Below the pieces are notes generated by a model, which worked only from the letters and a program-made list of their open reading frames with translations, was not told the origin of the DNA and ran no database searches. A stretch of 64,000 nt of DNA from NCBI GenBank assembly GCA_945874455.1, contig CAMCHO010000003.1, forward strand, positions 1 to 64,000, given 5' to 3'. This DNA is from Opitutus sp. GAS368 (GTDB taxonomy: Bacteria > Verrucomicrobiota > Verrucomicrobiia > Opitutales > Opitutaceae). Made by a program: the position numbers and the translations under genes. Shown piece by piece: positions 28,179 through 37,401 of this stretch (position 1 is its first letter; each line of letters starts with the position of its first letter).

Positions 28179-29732
28179 CTACCTCCCCGCCCCTTCACTC
28201 CGCCCCGCCAACCCCGCCAGCCACACCGCGACTTCGTCCAACTCGGCCGACACAGTGCTCCCGGGCTGCACCGTCACCCGATTCGCCATGAGACTGAACG
28301 CCAAACGCTCCCCCGCCGCCGTCGTCACGTAACCAGAAAGTGAATTCGCGTAACGCAGCGAACCCGTCTTCGCCAGCACGTTCCCTTCCGCCACCGTACC
28401 CTTCAACCGCCGCCGCAGCGTCCCGTCCACGCCCGCGATCGGCAACGAATCCCCGAAGGCTCTCGCCTCCCGGTGCGTGGACATCAATTGCAACAGCGCC
28501 ACCGTCGCGTTCGCCGTCGTCAGATTATTGCGCGAAAGCCCCGAGCCTTCCTCGAAGCGGACCTCGCTCACCGGCAACCCGTGCGCTTTCAAGAACTCAC
28601 CGAGCACCAGCACGCCGCTCTCCTCCGTCGTGCGCCGCTCCGGCGTATCCACCGCCCGCCGGACTTCGCCGACGTGGCCAAAAATCAGATCCGTCTCCAA
28701 GTTCTGTGACGGTTTCATGAACGCCGCGACCAACTCCCGCATCGGCGGCGACACGATCTCTCCCACCTGAAAACTCTTCGCACCCACCGGCGACGGGTCT
28801 GGCCAACGCACACTCCGCGCGCCGCCTTCGACGACGATGCCGCGCTTCGCCAACGCTGCCCGCAAGGCCGCCGCAAACCAGTTCGCCGGCCGCGGTACCG
28901 GCAAACTCACCACCTCGTCCTGTTCGCCCGCCGGCAGCTCGCCGAAAACGTGCACCACGTTTTCCCCGAGGACACGCGTGGCCTCGATCGCGCGTTTCCC
29001 GCCCTTGGCCACCGTCGTTACCCGGTTGTCGATCACCAGTCCGGTCTGCGGCTGCAGGAGCGTAAACGAACAGCGATCGCCCACCTGCGCACCAGGGCTC
29101 AATCGCAACTCCGCATAATTGTCCTCCAGCGTAATCGCGGAAATCTCTGCGCCGTAGGATTCATTCAAATCATTCGCCGTCCAACCCGCCCCTTGCGGCA
29201 CCCCGCGCCACCAAGTCGCGTCCGCCACAATGTCGCCCGTCACCCGCCGCACCCCCGCCTTTTCCAGCACCGCCACAAAGGGCTCGAACGTGCTCCAGAA
29301 ATCCTTGCCCTCGGCCCCAGCCGCACCGCGCGTTTTCCAACTCGGATCGCCACGACCACTCACGATCACATCGCCCTGCACCACGCCCGCTCGATCTGGT
29401 TTCGTCGCCGCAAAAATGGGCGTCACGATGCGATAGCCCCCGCCGAGCACGTCCAGCGCGAGCGCTCCTGTATAGAGTTTCGTGTTCGACGCCGGGCTCA
29501 TCAGTCGGTCGGCGTGGTGTTCAAACAGCGTCCGCCCCGAATCGAGCGAGACAATCTTCACGCCCCAAAGCCCGCCACTAAATCGCGCTTCCGTGACATG
29601 CGCCTCCAACCGCGCCCGGAGTTCTCCCACCGTCTGCACTGCCGGTTTCGGCTGCGCCTCACTGCGCGCGGCACCGAGCGCGACCAGGACCATCACGCTA
29701 AACAGGCGAAACCATGGAGGGGTTGGGGTCAT
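28179..29732 (-). CDS. dacB: D-alanyl-D-alanine carboxypeptidase/endopeptidase (PBP4/DacB, S13)
   Basis: HHADRLMSPASNTKLYTGALALDVLGGGYRIVT (SxxK), EEGSGLSRNNLTTANATVALLQLM, GTLRRRLKGTVAEGNVLAKTGSLRYANSLSGYV. Confidence 0.9.
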   Translation of the reverse strand: MTPTPPWFRLFSVMVLVALGAARSEAQPKPAVQTVGELRARLEAHVTEARFSGGLWGVKIVSLDSGRTLFEHHADRLMSPASNTKLYTGALALDVLGGGYRIVTPIFAATKPDRAGVVQGDVIVSGRGDPSWKTRGAAGAEGKDFWSTFEPFVAVLEKAGVRRVTGDIVADATWWRGVPQGAGWTANDLNESYGAEISAITLEDNYAELRLSPGAQVGDRCSFTLLQPQTGLVIDNRVTTVAKGGKRAIEATRVLGENVVHVFGELPAGEQDEVVSLPVPRPANWFAAALRAALAKRGIVVEGGARSVRWPDPSPVGAKSFQVGEIVSPPMRELVAAFMKPSQNLETDLIFGHVGEVRRAVDTPERRTTEESGVLVLGEFLKAHGLPVSEVRFEEGSGLSRNNLTTANATVALLQLMSTHREARAFGDSLPIAGVDGTLRRRLKGTVAEGNVLAKTGSLRYANSLSGYVTTAAGERLAFSLMANRVTVQPGSTVSAELDEVAVWLAGLAGRSEGAGR

Positions 29733-29881
29733 CACAAGAAAAGATTGGGCGCGACCGTGACCACCCCTTCCCTCCAGCGCAATCGATTCTCCTGTCCGAA
29801 CCATTGGACATTTTGGACAACGTGCCTTTAGTCATGACCGAACCGCCGGACCTCCGGCACAATCCTCCCTACCGTCACCCT

Positions 29882-30253
29882 ATGAAAAAACTCGTCCTCT
29901 CCCTCGCCACTGCTGGGCTGCTCGCGTTCGCCGCCGCGCCCCTCACCGCCGCCGACACGGCTCCAAAATCCGTGATCCACGTGGTCACCGTCTCCTTCAA
30001 GGCCGACGCCAAGCCCGAGCAGATCAAGGCCGCTCTCGACGGCGTCAAAGCCCTCCCAGCTGCCTACAAGGGCATCACGCGCGTCTGGACCCGCGCCATT
30101 AAAGTTCAGGGCGGAAAGACCCACGCCATCGTGATGGAATTTGCCGATGAAGCCGCCCTCAAGGCCTACACCGACAGTCCCGCCCAAAAAGACTGGTACA
30201 AGCTCTACATTCCCGTCCGCGATTCGAGCACCACGTTCGATATCACGAACTAA
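29882..30253 (+). CDS. Dabb (stress-responsive A/B barrel) family protein with signal peptide
   Basis: MKKLVLSLATAGLLAFAAAPLTAAD; VIHVVTVSFKADAKPEQIKAALDGVKALPAAYKGITRVW; MEFADEAALKAYTDSPAQKDW. Confidence 0.85.
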   Translation: MKKLVLSLATAGLLAFAAAPLTAADTAPKSVIHVVTVSFKADAKPEQIKAALDGVKALPAAYKGITRVWTRAIKVQGGKTHAIVMEFADEAALKAYTDSPAQKDWYKLYIPVRDSSTTFDITN

Positions 30254-30282
30254 TCCCTTCGCTCCCGTTTTTTCTCTTCACC

Positions 30283-30308
30283 GGGCGGCCCCTTCGGCCG
30301 CCCTTTTT
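30283..30308 (+). terminator. Intrinsic terminator
   Basis: GGGCGGCC CCTTC GGCCGCCC TTTTT downstream of the Dabb gene. Confidence 0.85.
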
Positions 30309-30365
30309 GTGTCCACCGCTGAGCCAGCGCCGGCCGCACGCTCGCGCTCACCGCCCCGCCCTCAC

Positions 30366-31214
30366 TCAAAGAATATAGCGCACTCCGCGTTGCGTCCAAC
30401 CGCCAAACCCCACGATGTCCTGCGTCTCGTAGTTATCCGCGTAGTGGTAGAGATACATCTTCTCCTTCCACTTCATCGGGAGTGCCTTCAAGTCGGACAG
30501 CGGCGTGTGCACCGCTCCCGAGAAAAACTGCACGTCGTGAAAAATCACTTCCGCCCGGTCCGCGTAGAGGTCGAGCAAATCCCGGTCGAACCGCGTATCA
30601 CCCGAGACCAAGACCCGCCCGTCGATCATCAAACCGACGCACAGTAAACTCGACTGCCAGTCGGTCGCCGTTTCCGGCACGTGTTTCGTACGAAACATCT
30701 CCAGCCGGATACCTTCGAAATCAATCGTCCAAATTTCCCGTGGTTGTTGCATTTTCCAAGTCGGCCGCACCACGTCGCAGTAGTCGGTAAACGCCAAGAG
30801 CTGCCCCTGATCGGCCCCTTCATTCCACCCCAATCCACCCCGCAACGAGCGGTCCCAAAGGATTTCTTGGTACTGCTCGGTAATGATACACTTCGGCTTG
30901 GGCCCGCCGTTCTTCACGCTGCCATAGCGCCACGCGAGGAACATTTCCTCCATGCCGCCAATATGGTCGGCGTGCGAGTGCGTGGGCAGGATATTCCCAA
31001 TATCCATCGGCGCCAAACGCGCCGTCTGAGACAGCGCAAGCGGGCCCAATGTCCCCAAGTCGACCAACAAATGAGCATCGCCCTTGATGATGAGAAAATT
31101 ACTCTGCCCGCTCTTCTTCGAGGCCGCACTGCCGACACCAATCCAAAACAGCTCCAGCTCCCCGCCGTTTTTCAACGCGAGCTTCTGATCAGCGGGCAAA
31201 GTTTGAATTCTCAT
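30366..31214 (-). CDS. MBL-fold metallo-hydrolase
   Basis: NILPTHSHADHIGGMEEMFLAW (HxHxDH); LLVDLGTLGPLAL; VLVSGDTRFDRDLLDLYADRAEVIFHDVQF. Confidence 0.9.
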   Translation of the reverse strand: MRIQTLPADQKLALKNGGELELFWIGVGSAASKKSGQSNFLIIKGDAHLLVDLGTLGPLALSQTARLAPMDIGNILPTHSHADHIGGMEEMFLAWRYGSVKNGGPKPKCIITEQYQEILWDRSLRGGLGWNEGADQGQLLAFTDYCDVVRPTWKMQQPREIWTIDFEGIRLEMFRTKHVPETATDWQSSLLCVGLMIDGRVLVSGDTRFDRDLLDLYADRAEVIFHDVQFFSGAVHTPLSDLKALPMKWKEKMYLYHYADNYETQDIVGFGGWTQRGVRYIL

Positions 31215-31369
31215 AATATCCTCAACCACTCTACTCGAGCCCGAAAACGCGTCGACACCTGATTGAAAAGTTCCCTCGCCCCGCAACCCCGCCTCCTCCC
31301 ACCGAAATCCCCTCGCCACCACGCCGACTCCTTCCCCGGGTAATCCCACTCCCCGCACGCTTGGCCCTT

Positions 31370-31437
31370 AGTCATTCCTCATTCCTCATTAGTCATTAGT
31401 CATTAGTCTCCCTCCCTCCCTCCCCCTCTTCCTCAAC
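31370..31437. repeat. Simple-sequence repeat tract (TCATTCC / TCATTAG / CTCC)
   Basis: agtcattcctcattcctcattagtcattagtcattagtctccctccctccctccccctc read directly. Confidence 0.9.
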
Positions 31438-31456
31438 TCCACTCCCTCAACCTCGC

Positions 31457-33022
31457 ATGAACAGCTACTTTAATTTCGCCGACTGGCTCGTCATCCTCGC
31501 CTACCTCGCCGGTATCATTGGCCTCGGCATCTGGTTTGGGAAAGACCAGCGCAACACCCGCGACTACTTCCTCGGCAGCCGCAACATCCCGTGGTGGGGC
31601 ATCGGCGTCTCCATCGTCGCCGCCGAGACGAGCGCACTCACCATCATCGGCGTCCCCGCCATCGCCTACGGCTCCAACATCATGTTCATCCAGATGATCG
31701 TCGGCTACGTGATCGCTCGCGTCATCTTGGCCGTCGTCATGGTCCCACACTACCTGAAGGGCGAAATTTATTCTCCCTATCAGCTCCTCGAACAAAACCT
31801 CGGCGTCGCCCCCCGGCGTCTCGCCGCCGCATTTTTTCTCTTCCTCGAAACTATGGCCGCCGGCGTCCGCGTCTACGTCGCTTGCATTCCCATCCGTCTC
31901 CTCCTCGGCGAATCCGTTTGCAGCCTCGGCGGTCTCGTCGACCCGATCCTCGGTGCCATTATCCTCTTCGTCGGCCTGTCATTGCTCTACACCTACATCG
32001 GCGGCGTCAAAGCCGTCATTTGGACTGACGCCGTGCAGTTCGGCCTCTTCCTCCTCGGTGGTGTCTTCGCTCTCCTCTATATTCCGAGCCTCATCGATGG
32101 CGGTTGGTCTTCCGCGCTGAAGATCGCCGGCGAGGCCGGCAAACTCGCCTGGCTCAACACCCACTTCACGTTCTCCGCGCCCTTCAACATCTGGATGGGC
32201 GTCATCGGCGGCACCGTAATGGTCCTCTCCACCCACGGCGCCGAACAACTCATCGTCCAGCGCGTCCTCGCCTGCCGCGACGTCGCCGATGGCCGCAAGG
32301 CCCTCGCCCTCAGTGCCGTCCTCATCTTCCCCCTCTTCCTCATTTTTCTCCTCGTGGGCGTGCTGCTCTGGGTTTTCTACACCGGCACCGGCCACCCGTT
32401 TCAAATCCCGCTCCCCGAGGCGCGCCCCGGCATCAAGTCCAACGATTTTATTTTCCCCATCTTCATGATGACCGAGGTGCCGCACATCTTAAAAGGCTTC
32501 CTCATCGTCGCGATTCTCTCCGCCGCGATGTCCTCGATCAGCTCCGCGATCACCTCCCTCGCCTCTGTCTCCACCATGGATTTCGTGAAACAAATCGTGA
32601 AGGGCCGCGACGAGGATTACTTCCTCAAGTTCAGCAAATATTCGACCGTCTTCTGGGCCGCCGTGCTCGTCGGCACCGCGTGGCTCACCCGCGAAGTCAC
32701 CTTCGTCCTCAACGCCGCCTTCTCCCTCCGCGGCCTCACCGCCGGCGCCCTCCTCGGTTCACTCATCATCGCCCTTTTCTGGAAACGCCTCGGTGCCCGC
32801 GCCACGATGGTCGGCATGACCGCCTCCCTCGTCGTCATGAATATTATCTATTGGCCCGCCAACATTCCCGCCCTGAAACCCTGGTGGACCGCCACCTTCG
32901 GCGCCGAAGTTTTTTGGCCGTGGTTCACCCTCATCGGCACCCTCGTCACCCTCGGCGTCGCGTGGGCGGTGCGGTCGGTCTGGCCGGAATCCGCTCCCCG
33001 CCCGCCGATCACCCCAGGCTAG
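31457..33022 (+). CDS. Sodium:solute symporter (SSS family)
   Basis: DWLVILAYLAGIIGLGIWFGKDQRNTRDYFLGSRNIPWWGIGVSIVAAETSALTIIGVPAIAYG ... ILSAAMSSISSAITSLASVSTMDF. Confidence 0.95.
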   Translation: MNSYFNFADWLVILAYLAGIIGLGIWFGKDQRNTRDYFLGSRNIPWWGIGVSIVAAETSALTIIGVPAIAYGSNIMFIQMIVGYVIARVILAVVMVPHYLKGEIYSPYQLLEQNLGVAPRRLAAAFFLFLETMAAGVRVYVACIPIRLLLGESVCSLGGLVDPILGAIILFVGLSLLYTYIGGVKAVIWTDAVQFGLFLLGGVFALLYIPSLIDGGWSSALKIAGEAGKLAWLNTHFTFSAPFNIWMGVIGGTVMVLSTHGAEQLIVQRVLACRDVADGRKALALSAVLIFPLFLIFLLVGVLLWVFYTGTGHPFQIPLPEARPGIKSNDFIFPIFMMTEVPHILKGFLIVAILSAAMSSISSAITSLASVSTMDFVKQIVKGRDEDYFLKFSKYSTVFWAAVLVGTAWLTREVTFVLNAAFSLRGLTAGALLGSLIIALFWKRLGARATMVGMTASLVVMNIIYWPANIPALKPWWTATFGAEVFWPWFTLIGTLVTLGVAWAVRSVWPESAPRPPITPG

Positions 33023-33151
33023 TCAACCCGCTCCTGCGCAGTGCCGCAGAAACCCACCTTGACGTTTGCGCTCCGACCCGACCCGGTCTCTTTTGCTCTC
33101 TCCGGCGTCTCGCCACCACCACACTGATCGACCGCCCCCATCGCTCACCTC

Positions 33152-35686
33152 ATGCCCCGCCCCTTGCTCCCATCATCCCGCCTCCGCTCGCTCGCACCCG
33201 CGCTGCTCGCAGCAACCGCTCTCTTTGGAATCGGTTTCCCCTCCGCCGTCTTGGCCGCAGCCGCACCCTCCAAAAAGACGCCCCAGCCCACCACTCAGAT
33301 TGATTCCGCCTCGTCACTCCTCAGCGCCTACTGCGTCGACTGCCACGACTCCACGACGAAAAAGGGCAACCTCTCCCTCGAAGGCCTCGACGCTAAGAAT
33401 CCCGCTCACCTCGCCCGCGATCCCGCGCTCTGGGAAAAAGTCATCCGCAAGCTCGACCACCGCCAGATGCCTCCCGTCGGCGAAGATCGCCCAGCCGCGC
33501 CCGCCTACGTCACCGCCGTCTCCGAACTCCAAGCCGCCCTCGACCGCCTCGCCGCCGCCGCGCCCAACCCCGGCCGCACCGACACCTTCCGCCGCCTCAA
33601 CCGCACGGAATACCAAAACGCCATCCGCGATCTCCTCGGCGTTTCCATCGACGCCACCGCGCTGCTCCCCAACGACGAGCCCAGCCACGGTTTCGACAAC
33701 GTCGCCGTCGGCAACCTCTCGCCCACGCTGCTCGACCGCTACGTTTCCGCTGCCCAAAAAATCGCCCGTCTCGCCGTCGGCACACCCAGCAAATCCCCCG
33801 GTGGCGACACCTTTCGCGTCCGCCCCGACGTCACGCAGGAGGGGCACGTCGAGGGTCTACCGCTCGGCACCCGCGGTGGCATCTCAATCCCGTATCTGTT
33901 TCCCCGCGACGGCGATTATCAGGTCCAAGTCCGCCTCCAGCGCGACCGCAACGAGCAAGTCGAGGGCCTCAAACGCCCGCACGATATCGAGCTCCTCGTC
34001 GACCGCGATCGCATCGCCCTCGCCACGGTCAAGCCGCCCGGCGCCGACAAAAATGCCGAGGCCGTCGATCAACACCTCTCCTTCCGTTTCCCCGTCAAAG
34101 CCGGCCAACACACGCTCGCCGTGACTTTCCCTAAGGATCCTTCTCCCGTCCTCGAGAACGAGCGCGCCCCGCTCACCTCGCAGTTCAATATGCACCGCCA
34201 CCCGCGCACCGCGCCGGGCGTATTCCAAGTCACCATCACCGGCCCCTTCGACGCCAAGGGCGCCGGCGATACCCCGAGCCGCCGCCTCATCTTCGGCTCC
34301 CTCTCCCCCTCTCCCCCTCTCTCCCTCTCTCCTTCTTCCGCCGTCACCCCCTCCGCCTCCGCCACCTCGGAAGATTCCCGCGCGCGCCAAATCCTCGCCG
34401 GCATCCTCCGCCGCGCCTACCGCCGCCCCATCACCGACGAAGATCTTCGCAAACCCCTCCAGTTCTTCCGCGAGGGCCGCGACGAATTTCTCGCCGCTTC
34501 CTCACCTGTATCCTCAAAGTCCCCACTGCAAACCGCCGACTCACTCGCGTCCGCGAGCTTCGAAGCCGGCATCGAAAACGCCCTCAGCGCCATTCTCGTC
34601 AGCCCGCAATTCCTCTTCCGCATCGAGGCCGATCCCGCGGGCCTCGCTCCCGGCACCGCCTACCGCGTCAGCGACGTCGAACTCGCCTCACGCCTCTCGT
34701 TTTTCCTCTGGGGCAGCATCCCCGACGAGGCCCTCCTCGACGCCGCCGAGCGCGGTGAACTGCGCCAACCTGCGAACCTCGACGCCCACGTCCGCCGCAT
34801 GTTGGCCGACGATCGCGCAAAAAATCTCGTCAATAATTTCGCCGCGCAATGGCTTCATCTCCGCGGCCTCGCCGCCGTCACGCCCGATGCGCGCCGCTTC
34901 ATCGACTTCGATGAAAACCTCCGTCAGTCGATGCGCCGCGAGACCGAAGTGTTCTTCGAACACATCATTCGCGCCGATCGCCCGATCACCGAGCTCCTGA
35001 GCGCCGACTACACCTTCCTCGATGAACGTCTCGCCAAACACTACGGTGTGCCGCACGTCTTCGGCAGCCAGTTCCGCCGCGTCTCCTTCGCCGACGATCC
35101 GCAGCGCCAGCGCGGCGGCCTCCTCCGTCACGGGAGCATCCTCACCGTCACGTCCTACGCGACCCGCACATCGCCCGTGATTCGCGGGCACTGGATTCTC
35201 GCCAACCTCGCCGGCGAACCGCCCCCGCCTCCTCCCCCGAACGTCCCTTCCCTCGACGACAACATCGTCTCCGCCTCGCTCCCCATCCGCCAGCGCCTCA
35301 CCAAACACCGCGAAAATCCCGCCTGCGCCAGTTGTCACGATGTGATGGACCCCGTCGGCTTCGCGCTCGAAAACTTCGACGCCGTCGGCCGTTGGCGCAC
35401 CGAGGAAGACCACCAAAAAGTCGACGCCAGCGGCGGCCTCGCCGACGGCAGTAAATTTAATGGCGTCGCCGGCCTCGAACGGGCTCTCCTCCTCCGCCCC
35501 GAACTCTTTGCCAGCACCTTCGCCGAAAAACTCCTCACCTTCGCCCTCGGCCGCGGCACCACCCCCACCGACGCCCCCGCCCTCCGCGCCGTCGTGCGCC
35601 GCGCCCATTCCGACCACTACCGCTTCTCGTCCGTCGTTCTCGGCATCGTCAACAGCTTCCCGTTCCAAATGCGCCAAACCCCATGA
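33152..35686 (+). CDS. DUF1592 domain-containing protein (DUF1587/1592/1595/1588/1585, cytochrome-type)
   Basis: AYCVDCHDSTTKKGNLSLEGLD (CxxCH); FRRLNRTEYQNAIRDLLGV; YRRPITDEDL; LASRLSFFLWGSIPDEALLDAAERGEL; HYGVPHVFGSQFRRV; RGGLLRHGSILTVTSYATRTSPVIRGHWILANLAGEPPPPPPPNVP; PACASCHDVMDPVGFALENFDAVGRWR. Confidence 0.95.
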   Translation: MPRPLLPSSRLRSLAPALLAATALFGIGFPSAVLAAAAPSKKTPQPTTQIDSASSLLSAYCVDCHDSTTKKGNLSLEGLDAKNPAHLARDPALWEKVIRKLDHRQMPPVGEDRPAAPAYVTAVSELQAALDRLAAAAPNPGRTDTFRRLNRTEYQNAIRDLLGVSIDATALLPNDEPSHGFDNVAVGNLSPTLLDRYVSAAQKIARLAVGTPSKSPGGDTFRVRPDVTQEGHVEGLPLGTRGGISIPYLFPRDGDYQVQVRLQRDRNEQVEGLKRPHDIELLVDRDRIALATVKPPGADKNAEAVDQHLSFRFPVKAGQHTLAVTFPKDPSPVLENERAPLTSQFNMHRHPRTAPGVFQVTITGPFDAKGAGDTPSRRLIFGSLSPSPPLSLSPSSAVTPSASATSEDSRARQILAGILRRAYRRPITDEDLRKPLQFFREGRDEFLAASSPVSSKSPLQTADSLASASFEAGIENALSAILVSPQFLFRIEADPAGLAPGTAYRVSDVELASRLSFFLWGSIPDEALLDAAERGELRQPANLDAHVRRMLADDRAKNLVNNFAAQWLHLRGLAAVTPDARRFIDFDENLRQSMRRETEVFFEHIIRADRPITELLSADYTFLDERLAKHYGVPHVFGSQFRRVSFADDPQRQRGGLLRHGSILTVTSYATRTSPVIRGHWILANLAGEPPPPPPPNVPSLDDNIVSASLPIRQRLTKHRENPACASCHDVMDPVGFALENFDAVGRWRTEEDHQKVDASGGLADGSKFNGVAGLERALLLRPELFASTFAEKLLTFALGRGTTPTDAPALRAVVRRAHSDHYRFSSVVLGIVNSFPFQMRQTP

Positions 35687-35872
35687 CGCCGCCCTTCAAA
35701 ACCTTCCTTTATGCTCGGCCATCTTTCTCTTTCCTCTTTCTCTTAATCTTTCTTCTCTTCCTCCAAACTCCTGACGAAAGAGAACGATCGCCCCTTCCCA
35801 CGCCCCTTTTTTCCTAGTCTCCCCCCGCCCCCTTTCACGTTCACGTTCACTCTCACTTTCCCCCCTCCCCCC

Positions 35873-37231
35873 ATGAGCTCCTTCCTCACCCGCCAGTCCC
35901 TCCCCCGTCGCACCTTCCTCCGTGGTATGGGCGCCTCGCTCTCGCTCCCTCTCCTCGACGCGATGATCCCCGCCGCCACCGCTGCGACCCTCACCGCCGC
36001 CAAACCCACCCGCCGGCTCGGCTACGTCTTCATGCCCATGGGCTGCGACCAATCGCGTTGGACCCCCACCGCCACCGACGGCACGCTCTCCACCCTGTCG
36101 CCGATCCTCGAATCCCTCGCGCCCCACCGCGACCAGCTCACCGTTCTCACGAACATGGAGCTGCGTAACGCCTACCCCGGCTCGCACGCCACCTCCAACT
36201 CCTCCTTCCTCAGCGCCGCCAAAGCCAAGCACACCGAGAGCAACGACTACCACCTCGCCACCACCGCCGACCAACTCGCCGCCCAACAAATCGGCCAGAC
36301 CACCCAGCTCCCCTCGCTCGAACTCGCGATGGACATGCTCCAAACCACCGGCCAGTGCGACAACGGCTACGCCTGCGTTTACCAAAATAATCTCTCCTGG
36401 TCCTCGCCCACCACGCCCCTCCCCTACGAAGCCCACCCGCGTGTCGTCTTCGAACGCCTCTTCGGCGAGGGCGGCAGCGTCGCCGAACGCCGCGCCGCCC
36501 TCCGCAAACGCGCCAGCCTCCTCGACTGGGTGACCGAAGATATCGCCAGCCTCAAACGCCGCCTCGGCCCCGCCGACCAAGCCAAAGTCAGCGAATACCT
36601 CGACACCGTCCGCGAGGTCGAACGCCGTATCCAAAAAGCCGAGTCCGACGTCGCGAAGAACAATCTCCCCGCCGACCTCGACCGCCCCCTCGGCGTCCCC
36701 GCCACCTACACCGATCACGCGAAGCTCATGCTCGACCTCCAAGTGCTCGCCTTCCAAGGAGACATTACGCGCGTCATCACTTTCCAACTCGCCCGCGAGA
36801 CCAGCAACCGCACCTACTCCGCCGAGACCGGCGTCGCCGATCCGCATCACCCGCTGTCCCACCACGGCAATGACCCGGAAAAAATCGCCCGCATGGCGAA
36901 GATCAACGCCTTCCACGTCTCGCTCTTCGCCTACTATTTGGAGCGCCTGAAAGCCACGCCCGACGGCGAAGGCACGCTCCTCGATCACACGATGCTCCTC
37001 TACGGCTCCGGCATCGGCAACCCCAACATCCACGACCACACGAACCTCCCCACGATTGTCGCCGGCGGCCGCGCGTTCGGGATCAAGGGCAACCGCCACC
37101 TCACCTACCAAGAGCCCGTCCCCCTCGCAAATCTCCATCTCACCCTCCTCGATAAAGCCGGCGTCAACATCGACACCTTCGCTGACAGCACCGGCAAAGT
37201 AACCGACCTCTTCCGCCCGCTGACGGTGTGA
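35873..37231 (+). CDS. DUF1552 domain-containing protein
   Basis: LPRRTFLRGMGASLSLPLLDAMIPA (Tat-like); GYVFMPMGCDQSRWTP; MELRNAYPGSHATSNSSFLSAAKAKHTESNDYHLATTADQLAAQQIG; HHPLSHHGNDPEKIARMAKINAFHV. Confidence 0.95.
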   Translation: MSSFLTRQSLPRRTFLRGMGASLSLPLLDAMIPAATAATLTAAKPTRRLGYVFMPMGCDQSRWTPTATDGTLSTLSPILESLAPHRDQLTVLTNMELRNAYPGSHATSNSSFLSAAKAKHTESNDYHLATTADQLAAQQIGQTTQLPSLELAMDMLQTTGQCDNGYACVYQNNLSWSSPTTPLPYEAHPRVVFERLFGEGGSVAERRAALRKRASLLDWVTEDIASLKRRLGPADQAKVSEYLDTVREVERRIQKAESDVAKNNLPADLDRPLGVPATYTDHAKLMLDLQVLAFQGDITRVITFQLARETSNRTYSAETGVADPHHPLSHHGNDPEKIARMAKINAFHVSLFAYYLERLKATPDGEGTLLDHTMLLYGSGIGNPNIHDHTNLPTIVAGGRAFGIKGNRHLTYQEPVPLANLHLTLLDKAGVNIDTFADSTGKVTDLFRPLTV

Positions 37232-37401
37232 GGCTCCCGATCGGCTCCACGCGATCGTGATGCTTTTGTCTCACGTAGTGCTATGAATCGCCGAGACACT
37301 GAGGCAGCCATTGCAAACCCACCCCGGCCTTCCAGCCGCCGTCACTCGGACTACCGGCGTGCGCGTCTGACCGACTCAACTCGCAGTGAAAAAATTCCGT
37401 C

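Noticed and set aside
35696-37138. 480-aa - strand ORF
   Set aside because: Antisense to DUF1552, low-complexity tail, no recognisable domain.
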